Translations under genes and position numbers: made by a program
Assembly: GCF_900100385.1 (NCBI RefSeq)
Contig: NZ_FNFC01000009.1
Span: forward strand, 100,652-164,651
Length of the DNA: 64,000 bases
Source of the DNA: Halovenus aranensis
Lineage (GTDB): Archaea; Halobacteriota; Halobacteria; Halobacteriales; Haloarculaceae
Direction of reading: 5' to 3'
Notes under the pieces: model-generated
The model's database searches: none
Seen by the model: only the letters and a program-made list of their open reading frames with translations
Told to the model about the DNA's origin: nothing
In this document: piece by piece, positions 36,059-43,414 of the stretch
Numbering within the stretch: position 1 is the first letter of the stretch
Layout of the letters: the number at the start of each line of letters is the position of its first letter

Positions 36059-36226
36059 ATGGGTGTGTTCGACAGGGCAAAAGCGGCTTCGGGTCTCTCA
36101 ATCGACACAGAGGAGGCGCTGCCGTACGTGTGTCTCTCCTGTGGCGCGACCTACGAGGTCCAACATCACCACTGTCCGGACTGCGGCAGTTTCGATATCC
36201 GCTGCTCCAGGTGGGTTCAGGAGTAG
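36059..36226 (+). CDS. Small zinc-ribbon protein, 55 residues
   Basis: A 55-residue protein with one zinc-ribbon: CLSCGATYEV near residue 25 and HCPDCGSFDIRC near 38-49. Such short CPxCG-type proteins are common in haloarchaea and mostly uncharacterised. The N-terminus MGVFDRAKAASGLS is consistent with a real start. Stands alone after the gene-poor region. Confidence 0.72.
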   Translation: MGVFDRAKAASGLSIDTEEALPYVCLSCGATYEVQHHHCPDCGSFDIRCSRWVQE

Positions 36227-36350
36227 GACACCCGACGCACCACAGTGCCCGCACGGGTCGGCAACAGTGGCGGGCGACGTGTATTATTTCCAAACTACGG
36301 CTTCTGCTGTGGACCGACAGGTGTTTTAATCTCTCGATAAACTGTCGTCT

Positions 36351-37127
36351 ATGTCACAAATACCGGATATCGAGGCAGTTGCCAGCGCCGCCGTTCACGC
36401 CGGCGGCACAGAGTTGGCAAGGCGGTACCGCGCCGGTGACGATGCAGGGACCTACACCTCCTACGACGTAAAGGCAGCAGCCGACGAGGCCGCCGAAGCG
36501 CGGATGCTCCCGGTCATCCGCCAGGCGTTTCCCGACCACCCGCTCGTCGCCGAGGAGGCTGGCGTCTTCGAGGGAAGTGGGCCCTATCAGTGGATTGTCG
36601 ACCCGCTGGACGGGACGAACAACTTCGCCACAGGGCTCCCGCTGTTTGCGTCGGCCGTCTCCGTTCGGCGTGACGGCGACCCGGTCGTAGGCGCAGTCCG
36701 CCAGCCGGTGACAGACGAGACGTACCTGGTCCGGGAGGGAGATGGCGTCCGGTACAACGGCGAGACAGTCACGGCCGAGCGCTCTGTGCCCCTCGATTCG
36801 GGGACGGTCGCGTTCATCCGTGGCCGGAACGTCCCCAGAGACGAGACACTGTCTCAGCAGGCCGGCGCAATCGAGCAGGCTGTCGGGGCCGAGGTGAAAC
36901 GAGTGTGTGCTAGCTGGGCACCCACAGTCCACTCCGGACTGTTCGCCCGCGGCCGAATGCAAGGGCTGGTGCAGTTCCACCCAGACGAAGAAGAGCAAGC
37001 GATTACCGAACTCCTCGCGGTCGAGGCCGGCGGCGTCGTCCGCCGAGACGGGCCCCTGTTCGTTGCGGCATCTACCGAGGCAGATCTGGAGAGGCTCTGG
37101 AACTGTCTCACTGTGGTCCACGGGTAG
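36351..37127 (+). CDS. Inositol-monophosphatase-family phosphatase
   Basis: Mg2+-dependent sugar or inositol phosphatase, 258 residues. Metal-site motifs: EE at 68-69 and WIVDPLDGTNNF at 81-92 (D84, D87), and a C-terminal W-A-P-T block at about 188 where the family usually has WDxAA, so the last metal-binding Asp may be replaced. Archaeal members act on inositol phosphate or fructose 1,6-bisphosphate. A TATA-like TTTTAATC lies 25-30 bp before the ATG. Confidence 0.87.
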   Translation: MSQIPDIEAVASAAVHAGGTELARRYRAGDDAGTYTSYDVKAAADEAAEARMLPVIRQAFPDHPLVAEEAGVFEGSGPYQWIVDPLDGTNNFATGLPLFASAVSVRRDGDPVVGAVRQPVTDETYLVREGDGVRYNGETVTAERSVPLDSGTVAFIRGRNVPRDETLSQQAGAIEQAVGAEVKRVCASWAPTVHSGLFARGRMQGLVQFHPDEEEQAITELLAVEAGGVVRRDGPLFVAASTEADLERLWNCLTVVHG

Positions 37128-37179
37128 CCACGCCCGGCTGATGCAAGCGTTTATGCCGGAAGCGGCGGCAACGAGGACC

Positions 37180-37947
37180 ATGGTCGAGGCGTTCGCGGTC
37201 GCTTCCGGGAAGGGTGGGACCGGCAAGACCACGACGACGATGGCACTCGGGATGGCGCTCGCCGAGGAGTACGATGTGACGGTCATCGACGCCGACACGG
37301 GGATGGCGAACGTGCTGTTTCACGCCGGATTGGCAGCCGTCGAGACGACACTACACGATGTACTCGCAGGCAAGGCAACCGTCGAGGAAGCGGTCTACGA
37401 CAGGTTCGGGATGACGGTCGTGCCGTGTGGTACGTCGCTCTCCGGGTTCAAAGAAGCAGAACCCGAACGCCTTCGGGATGTCGTGGCCACTCTCGCGGCG
37501 GAGACTGATATCATATTGCTCGACTCTCCAGCGACGCTCGGGAGTCGCAGTGCCGTGTTGCCAATCGTGCTGGCGGACCGTCTCATCGTCGTCGTCCAGC
37601 CAACAATTCCGTCTCTATCAGATGCGATGAAGGTACAGGAGTACGCGACGACATACGGCACCGGCGTCGCCGGCGTCCTGTTCAATCGCGTCACCGACGA
37701 CGCCGCAATCGACGACATCGCCCCGAAGGCCGAGCGATACTTCGAGGGCGAGACGTTGAGTACTGTCGCCGAGAGTGAGACAGTCCGGGCGGCACGCCGC
37801 GCGGGGGAGCCACTGCTTGCGTATGCGCCCGACTCGCCGGCCGCCGAGGCCTACCGGCAGGCCGCCGCGTCCCTCTCGGTCCAGGCTCGTGACGCCGGCA
37901 CTGTCGCAGACCGATTTCGGAGTGCTGTCATTCCCGACGAGCTATGA
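37180..37947 (+). CDS. MinD/ParA-like ATPase
   Basis: Deviant Walker ATPase, 255 residues, with KGGTGKTT at 11-18, VIDADTGMAN near 33-42 and LLDSPATLG near 108. ATG at 37180 lies 28 bp after a TATA-like TTTATG and immediately precedes the P-loop strand. No C-terminal amphipathic helix like that of bacterial MinD is evident. Haloarchaeal MinD paralogues position motility and chemosensory structures. Its start overlaps nothing upstream, but its stop overlaps the partner gene by 4 bp. Which structure this paralogue positions is unknown. Confidence 0.88.
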   Translation: MVEAFAVASGKGGTGKTTTTMALGMALAEEYDVTVIDADTGMANVLFHAGLAAVETTLHDVLAGKATVEEAVYDRFGMTVVPCGTSLSGFKEAEPERLRDVVATLAAETDIILLDSPATLGSRSAVLPIVLADRLIVVVQPTIPSLSDAMKVQEYATTYGTGVAGVLFNRVTDDAAIDDIAPKAERYFEGETLSTVAESETVRAARRAGEPLLAYAPDSPAAEAYRQAAASLSVQARDAGTVADRFRSAVIPDEL

Positions 37948-38471
37948 ACGTCCCACAGGGTCGCCTGCGCCGCCAGCGGGTCGTCACGGACCTGACGACA
38001 CCGCTCGAACGCGCACTGGACGACGAACTCACCGGCTACATCCGCCTCGAACCGCAGGATACGCTCTTGCTCGACAGCGAGGGCGCTGGCGTCCTCACCT
38101 TCGACCGTGGGATACCGAGACTCGTCTATCACACCGGGACCGACAACGGTGGGACCGCCGCACTTACTGATATCGCCGTCGCCGGCCCCTGTCGGGTCGA
38201 GCTGTACGAACTCGACCGGGACGCACTCGATGAGATTCAGGAGACGCCCGAACTCGCTGTCGACCCGGGAGCCCCCGCCGAACAGCTCGCTGGTGACCGC
38301 GACCTCGCATGCCGGACACGAGAGCGTGCGCCCGAAGACGACACAGCTACCGACCCCGACCACGACGCTGTGTCGGCCTTTCTCGACGACGAAGAGCGTA
38401 TCGCAGAAATCAAAGATGCCGCCAGAGCCGAGGCCCAGTCGCGGGCGAGCGACTGGGGATTCGATATCTAG
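37944..38471 (+). CDS. Uncharacterised partner of the MinD-like ATPase
   Basis: 175 residues. The first 100 form a mixed alpha/beta domain (LTGYIRLEPQDTLLLDSEGAGVLTFDRGIPRLVYH), then an acidic linker, then a C-terminal helix EERIAEIKDAARAEAQSRA. No membrane segment. The ATGA overlap with the ATPase gene implies translational coupling and a joint role. It is convergent by 4 bp with the small HTH gene that closes the pilus operon. I recall similar proteins only in haloarchaea; function unknown. Confidence 0.72.
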   Translation: MNVPQGRLRRQRVVTDLTTPLERALDDELTGYIRLEPQDTLLLDSEGAGVLTFDRGIPRLVYHTGTDNGGTAALTDIAVAGPCRVELYELDRDALDEIQETPELAVDPGAPAEQLAGDRDLACRTRERAPEDDTATDPDHDAVSAFLDDEERIAEIKDAARAEAQSRASDWGFDI

Positions 38472-38698
38472 ACGTGGACCGGAATCCACCAGACGCGGCT
38501 GCGCGCTCCGACAGTCTTGCTAGTCAGGTCCGTCTCTGATTCGAGGTCGTGGAGCTTGTTCAGTGCTGTTCGGCGCGAACAGCCGAGTTCGTCGGCGACC
38601 TCAGTTGCGGTCAGCGGCTCGGCGTAGTCCTCGCGCGCTTCGAACACCGCGGTCACGTCTTCGAGGCCGTAGGTCGTCTCTCTGCCGTGCTCACTCAT
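38468..38698 (-). CDS. Small winged-HTH protein at the end of the pilus operon
   Basis: 76 residues consisting of little more than a winged helix-turn-helix: TATEVADELGCSRRTALNKLHDLE is the recognition unit, followed by a wing TDLTSKTVGARSRVWWI. It starts 25 bp after the last pseudopilin gene, so it is probably cotranscribed with the pilus genes and may regulate them. Confidence 0.75.
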   Translation of the reverse strand: MSEHGRETTYGLEDVTAVFEAREDYAEPLTATEVADELGCSRRTALNKLHDLESETDLTSKTVGARSRVWWIPVHV

Positions 38699-38723
38699 GG
38701 CCCACGGTTGCGTCCCCACTGAC

Positions 38724-39278
38724 TTATGTTTCGGGCTCGCGTTCGACTGTCAGCGTTACCGAGAGTTCGCTGTCCGGCGTCGTTATCACGAGGTCGAACG
38801 CGACGGCGAGGATATGTGTCCGGCCGTGCCGCTCCTGGACGACGACGCCGGTGTCGCTGTCACAGTCGCCGAACTGCCTGTTTGGCCCAGCGAGGCAGTT
38901 GTCGGATTGCCACGCCGTCGCGTGTGTCTCGTTGCGAGTGATAGCATAGACGTGTCCATCGTGTATGCGGCTCGTCTCCAAGCGTGTGACAGTCTCGTTT
39001 AGCCGGTCTGTGATAGCTTGTACAGCACCGTCTCGGTCGGTCCAGCCGTAGTCTTCGGGTATCCCGACAGACGCGTTGTGAAGGGCTCGCTCCAGTACGC
39101 CCTCCAGTTGCTGTCCCGGCTGTTGGTCCAGGCGGTGTACGTCCTCGTCGTAGCCGAGTTGCAAGTATGCGACGCTGAGCGCGACGAGCGCGAGCGCCAG
39201 GGCGAGCGCGGCGACCAAAACGAGTTGTCCCCGGTCACGCCACGGCCTTCTGGTCACATCGTGAGAGCGACCGCTCAT
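38724..39278 (-). CDS. Pilin-like membrane-anchored protein (pilus operon gene 7)
   Basis: 184 residues. RDRGQLVLVAALALALALVALSVAY is a class III-like leader followed by a hydrophobic helix, then an extracellular-type domain with two cysteines and N-glycosylation sequons. Start at 39278 overlaps the preceding stop by 4 bp. Probably a minor pilin or assembly factor. Confidence 0.75.
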   Translation of the reverse strand: MSGRSHDVTRRPWRDRGQLVLVAALALALALVALSVAYLQLGYDEDVHRLDQQPGQQLEGVLERALHNASVGIPEDYGWTDRDGAVQAITDRLNETVTRLETSRIHDGHVYAITRNETHATAWQSDNCLAGPNRQFGDCDSDTGVVVQERHGRTHILAVAFDLVITTPDSELSVTLTVEREPET

Positions 39279-39688
39279 GCGTACCACACCCTGAGCGTTA
39301 CGTCACCGTTGGTGGTCAAGACAGTCGCCTCGCCAGTTGCCACGTCGTCGGGAAGCTGGTGTCCGGCCGTCCCGTGTGCAGTCTCGACCCGGAACAGCAC
39401 GTGGTCGGGAAGCGTCCTGTCGATGCGTCGCACCAACTCGTCGCGCTCGCGGTCGAAGGCGGCTTCTGAACTGGCAACCTCCGCGAGTCGCGTCTGGTCC
39501 TGGTGTCTCGGTGCCTCGTTTGACAACAGCGTCACCGTATCTGTCGCGTAGATATCGAGTTGGGGCTGGGACTGGCCTGCCTCGCCTGCGGTTCCGAGTG
39601 CGAACGTGAACAGGATGCTCAACACCAGTAACACGCCCAGCCCGGTCTCGACGACGGTAATCGACGCCTGTCCTCGGTCGCTACGCAT
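39275..39688 (-). CDS. Pilin-like protein (pilus operon gene 6)
   Basis: 137 residues with SDRGQASITVVETGLGVLLVLSILFTFALG at the N-terminus. The GQASITVVETGLG stretch resembles bacterial Tad-type minor pilins (TadE/TadF), where an E at +5 is important. The rest is a short beta-rich exported domain. It overlaps both neighbours by 4-8 bp, indicating one operon. Confidence 0.75.
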   Translation of the reverse strand: MRSDRGQASITVVETGLGVLLVLSILFTFALGTAGEAGQSQPQLDIYATDTVTLLSNEAPRHQDQTRLAEVASSEAAFDRERDELVRRIDRTLPDHVLFRVETAHGTAGHQLPDDVATGEATVLTTNGDVTLRVWYA

Positions 39689-40352
39689 CGACGGTCACCC
39701 GTAGTGTCGTCTTGGTCGTGTCGGCCGGCTCGTAGGCGATACGGACACTTCCCGCGTCGAGGACACCGACAGCGTCGAAGCGAAGGGTCGCCGTCTCGAA
39801 CGGTGAGAGTGAGACTGTGAACGTGCCACGAAGGCCGCTTGCGTTCGAGAGAACGACGCGACCGTTTGCGAACATGCGTTCGACTGTCGTCCCAGCGGGC
39901 GGAGCGATTGTTAGACGCACCGTCGACGTTCGGCGAGGAAGTGTCGCAGTACGACTGTTGTCGAACGCTGGCTCGATTTGGGTCGTGGTCCGGCGCTCGA
40001 CGAGGACGAGTCGCTCGACCGTGGTTCCGTCTGTCATCGGTCCCGTCTGGAGTATGGATTCCTCGCCGAGCGCAAGTCGGACGGCTGCTTCGTCGGGAAG
40101 GTTGTATCGCGTGCGGAGCTGTGTCTCGTCGAGTGCCCTGAGTGTGCCGTTGGCGACGACGTTTCTGCGTACGGTGTGTGGAGCGTCGCCACTTACCAGT
40201 CGCTCAGAGAGCGTTCTGGCGGTCTGCTGTTCGAGCGTCTCACGCTCGGCAGTGGTGAGTGAGTTGTTGGCGACGACGACGCCGGCAACGGTGACACCAG
40301 TCAACAGGAGGAAGGCGACGCCAAGAGCCACCAGTTCTGTCTGTCCCCTCAT
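39681..40352 (-). CDS. Pilin-like membrane-anchored protein (pilus operon gene 5)
   Basis: 223 residues: MRGQTELVALGVAFLLLTGVTVAGVVV is a pilin-type leader and helix, followed by a Thr/Arg-rich beta domain typical of exported haloarchaeal proteins. Start overlaps the stop of gene 4 by 4 bp. No known fold recognised beyond the N-terminus. Confidence 0.75.
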   Translation of the reverse strand: MRGQTELVALGVAFLLLTGVTVAGVVVANNSLTTAERETLEQQTARTLSERLVSGDAPHTVRRNVVANGTLRALDETQLRTRYNLPDEAAVRLALGEESILQTGPMTDGTTVERLVLVERRTTTQIEPAFDNSRTATLPRRTSTVRLTIAPPAGTTVERMFANGRVVLSNASGLRGTFTVSLSPFETATLRFDAVGVLDAGSVRIAYEPADTTKTTLRVTVDA

Positions 40353-40807
40353 TGTTTGTCTCCGAGCCCCAGCGTTCGGTTCGCCAGCGACCCACTGACC
40401 TCGATGACGACCCGACCGCCGCTGACTGTGCTATTCTGAGGCGTCACAGCCGGCGGAAGCGAAAGGTGTGTCTCGCGCTCGATGGCACCGTCAGGGTGGA
40501 CCAGTGCGAGTGTGCTGTTCGAGAGTTTTAGCCGATACTCGTCGTTTGCTATCGTCTCGGGAAGTGTCAGCGTTGTCTGTCTCTCGACGCTCCCGGCAAC
40601 TGCGGGCGGTGCACGCTCGATTTCGCCGGCCGCCGTTGCAAGCACTCGCTCGCTCAGCTCTCCGCCGGCACGCGTCTCGTAGGCGGGAACGACGCCGCCG
40701 AGCAGTGCGGTCGTCATTCCGGCGATGTAAAGCGTCGCCAGCCCGATTGCGAGCGTCTTGCTGACAACTGGCGTCATCCCGCGACTAGCAGTCGAGAGCT
40801 TACCCAT
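40349..40807 (-). CDS. Pilin-like membrane-anchored protein (pilus operon gene 4)
   Basis: 152 residues. SRGMTPVVSKTLAIGLATLYIAGMTTALL resembles the archaeal pilin signal, followed by a small beta-rich domain. ATG at 40807 was chosen since it overlaps the upstream gene by 8 bp; the frame stays open further but the extra residues are not pilin-like. Confidence 0.75.
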   Translation of the reverse strand: MGKLSTASRGMTPVVSKTLAIGLATLYIAGMTTALLGGVVPAYETRAGGELSERVLATAAGEIERAPPAVAGSVERQTTLTLPETIANDEYRLKLSNSTLALVHPDGAIERETHLSLPPAVTPQNSTVSGGRVVIEVSGSLANRTLGLGDKQ

Positions 40808-41513
40808 CCCGTACCTCCAGATTGAGGTCGTGAACAACCAGATAGCCGGTCCGCTCTGTCGGGAACGTCGCTACTACGCTCCCGTGCTCGTCGCCAGAGA
40901 ACTGTCGACGACTCGTCGTCGCGTTCTGGCGTTCGAAGTATCGTTCGAGCGGACCAGGAGTGGCCGTCTCGATTGCGACGGCGAAGTTCCCGCGGCCGAG
41001 AGCGGTCCGGTCGTGTGTCACATTCGTTCGAAGTGTCACACTGATACCGCCGTCAGCACCGACCGACCAGTGGTCTGTTCCGAGGATGGGGGCGCCGACG
41101 ACAAGCACCTCGTTCGTTTCCGAGGTCGTTATCGGCGGCGCACGTTCGAGCCACGCGCTGGTACCGGCGCGCTGGATGACTGCACCGGCGACGCTCGTGA
41201 CCTGCCTGTCACCGCTCTCGAAGACGAGAGCGTCGACCGCAAGCGTCTGCTCGACGCTGCCGCCGTCGAGAACACGAAGCGTCCGCTCAGTGGTACTGAG
41301 TTGTCCATTCGCGAAGTTCACACGGTCAGTCTGGACTCCCGTTCGCTCGATGACTTCACTGGCATCGCCGAGGTCGGCTGCGACCCGCGTTCCGTCGGCG
41401 TTTGCAGACTGTGACTCGATTACTGTCCCGACCCCGGCGGTGAGTGTCCCGAGCGCGACGACACCGAAGCCGAGGATGAGCACGAACCCGACGATGTGAG
41501 ATTGCCCGCGCAT
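40800..41513 (-). CDS. Pilin-like membrane-anchored protein (pilus operon gene 3)
   Basis: 237 residues. MRGQSHIVGFVLILGFGVVALGTLTAGVGTVIESQ is a pilin-type leader and hydrophobic helix; the remainder is an extracellular beta-rich domain (SVEQTLAVDALVFESGDRQ). The start shares one base with the stop of the platform-protein gene (TGATG). Related to a family of haloarchaeal pilus-operon proteins that I know only as DUFs. Confidence 0.75.
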   Translation of the reverse strand: MRGQSHIVGFVLILGFGVVALGTLTAGVGTVIESQSANADGTRVAADLGDASEVIERTGVQTDRVNFANGQLSTTERTLRVLDGGSVEQTLAVDALVFESGDRQVTSVAGAVIQRAGTSAWLERAPPITTSETNEVLVVGAPILGTDHWSVGADGGISVTLRTNVTHDRTALGRGNFAVAIETATPGPLERYFERQNATTSRRQFSGDEHGSVVATFPTERTGYLVVHDLNLEVRDG

Positions 41514-43414
41514 CAGACCACCCCCAGCCCTGTGAACACAACGTAGGTGATTACCACGAGCAGACCAGAGTGGAGCAGCGCCTCGTATTTCCCGCGGCTC
41601 GCCATCCCGGCAAACCAGCCACACGCAAGCACTGTCGCCTGCGTCACGAGATAGAACCGCTCGCGGTCCTGTGCCGGGTCGATAGCAGCGGGATTTAACG
41701 ACGTGCTGCTGGTTGACTCCGCGACGCCAGAGAGCTGTGAGAACCCGTCGAGTACCGTCGCGTTGACCGCAACAACGACACCCACCACGAGCAGCGCAGT
41801 CGTCCAGCCGACGGCGACGTACACCATCAACTGGGAGCGTAATTCCTTGCGTTCGTGATAGAGCCGTCCGATTTCGGTCTCCAGTGTCTCGAAGACTTTC
41901 TCGGTGTTGCTCCCTGCCGAGAGTGCACCCACGACCAGACCGACCGTCTGTGAGGCAAGCGGCGTGCCGACCCGGCCGACAAACCGGTCGAGTGCCGCCG
42001 CTCGTACGTCGTCGGTCTCGTCGACACTCGTCGTCAGCCCGAGATTGAACGCAAGCGCCTCCACGTCAGGTTGGAGCGGGCCGAAGTCGACATCCTCGGT
42101 GACCCGTCGGACGGCGGCCGGAAACGGCAGTCCGAGGCTGACGTGGCCCGACACCGCATGAATGAAATCTTGTATCTCCCTGTCTTTGGCGTCGTCGAGA
42201 CGCGCCCGCCGGCTGGCGACGGCTCCGACAGGCACCCCGTAGACTGCGTAGCCGAGCAACGCAACGTCAATCGGCTTGTAGCCTAGCGACCAGAGCACAC
42301 CGACGGTGAACGTAGCCGGAGCGAGACAGACGAAGGCCGCGCTCGCGGGGTTTTCGTGTGCCGTCCTGAGCGTATCGCCGACGGTTGTCGGACGCTGGTA
42401 CGTCGGCATCGCGTGGTCAGTCGGCCGGAGCGCGGCGACGGTCAGTGCCGTCGCTAATCCCATGAGCAAGACGAATACGGCAGCAGCGTACACCAACACC
42501 TCCCGGTAGGTGAACGCTCCGAGCGGTGTCGATACCGACGTATTGAGTTCTGGCGTGAAGACGCTCGCGACGGTCAGAATGAGGACTGCCAGCGCGGGGA
42601 AGACGAGCATTACGACGAACAACTCCGCGAGTAATTCCATGTAGCCGCTGGCGCGCTGGTGGGCTCGCTGCTGGCGCTGTGAGAGGAGACGGCCCTCCAT
42701 TTCGAGATAGCCTTCGAGAGAGTCACGGCTCTGGCCGGCGTGCTCTCTGAACTTCAACAGGAACGGCGCGAGTACGTCTCGCGAAGGCGTATCACGAGCG
42801 ACCGTCGTGAGTCCCTCGTCGAGGTTGCCGGTCAAGGCGGCCTTGTTGAGTATCCGCCGGAAAGCGTCGGCGGTCGCGCCGTAGGCATCCTGGCCGGCGA
42901 CCTGCTGGAGCATCTCCCGCTGGTCGTTACTGCCAGAGGCGAGCACCCGGAGGTATCGGACTGCTCCCGGCAGCGTCCGTTCTATCTCGGCCCGCCGGGC
43001 CGCCGCACGACGACTCAGGTAGAGTCGTCCCGCCCTCAAGACGAGCCAGCGACCGGCGACCCCGACGAGAGCCCCGAACACGGCCCCAACGTAGAGTCTG
43101 GGCACCGCAGGGACGCGAACCTCGTTGAGAACGGGGACGCCGTCGCCGAGAACGTCGAGAAAGGCCGCCGTGAGACCACTTGGTGCCAGTAGCGTCGTGA
43201 CGAACAGCTGTGTGGCAACCAGCAGACCGACCGTCCAGGCGAGGCCATAGACGCGAGCGATATAGAGGTCGAAGCTCGTTTCCAGTCCGGCGGCCCGGTA
43301 GTGCTGTCTGTCCGTCGCGTGGGCCTGTTCGTCGGCGTGGCGTGAAAACAGCGCGTACAGCCCCCTATCGAGTGCGCCCAGGTGACCGTTCAGCCCCTCG
43401 CGCACGCCGGTCAT
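41513..43414 (-). CDS. pilC: Type IV pilus membrane platform protein (PilC/TadC/FlaJ family)
   Basis: 633 residues with two type II secretion F domains separated by hydrophobic clusters, as in archaeal PilC/FlaJ proteins: about residues 140-290 (LPGAVRYLRVLASGSNDQRE...) and 420-560 (FIHAVSGHVSLGLPFPAAVRR...). Around eight to ten membrane segments in three groups. It forms the inner platform on which the ATPase acts to assemble pilins. The start overlaps the ATPase stop by 4 bp. Confidence 0.9.
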   Translation of the reverse strand: MTGVREGLNGHLGALDRGLYALFSRHADEQAHATDRQHYRAAGLETSFDLYIARVYGLAWTVGLLVATQLFVTTLLAPSGLTAAFLDVLGDGVPVLNEVRVPAVPRLYVGAVFGALVGVAGRWLVLRAGRLYLSRRAAARRAEIERTLPGAVRYLRVLASGSNDQREMLQQVAGQDAYGATADAFRRILNKAALTGNLDEGLTTVARDTPSRDVLAPFLLKFREHAGQSRDSLEGYLEMEGRLLSQRQQRAHQRASGYMELLAELFVVMLVFPALAVLILTVASVFTPELNTSVSTPLGAFTYREVLVYAAAVFVLLMGLATALTVAALRPTDHAMPTYQRPTTVGDTLRTAHENPASAAFVCLAPATFTVGVLWSLGYKPIDVALLGYAVYGVPVGAVASRRARLDDAKDREIQDFIHAVSGHVSLGLPFPAAVRRVTEDVDFGPLQPDVEALAFNLGLTTSVDETDDVRAAALDRFVGRVGTPLASQTVGLVVGALSAGSNTEKVFETLETEIGRLYHERKELRSQLMVYVAVGWTTALLVVGVVVAVNATVLDGFSQLSGVAESTSSTSLNPAAIDPAQDRERFYLVTQATVLACGWFAGMASRGKYEALLHSGLLVVITYVVFTGLGVV

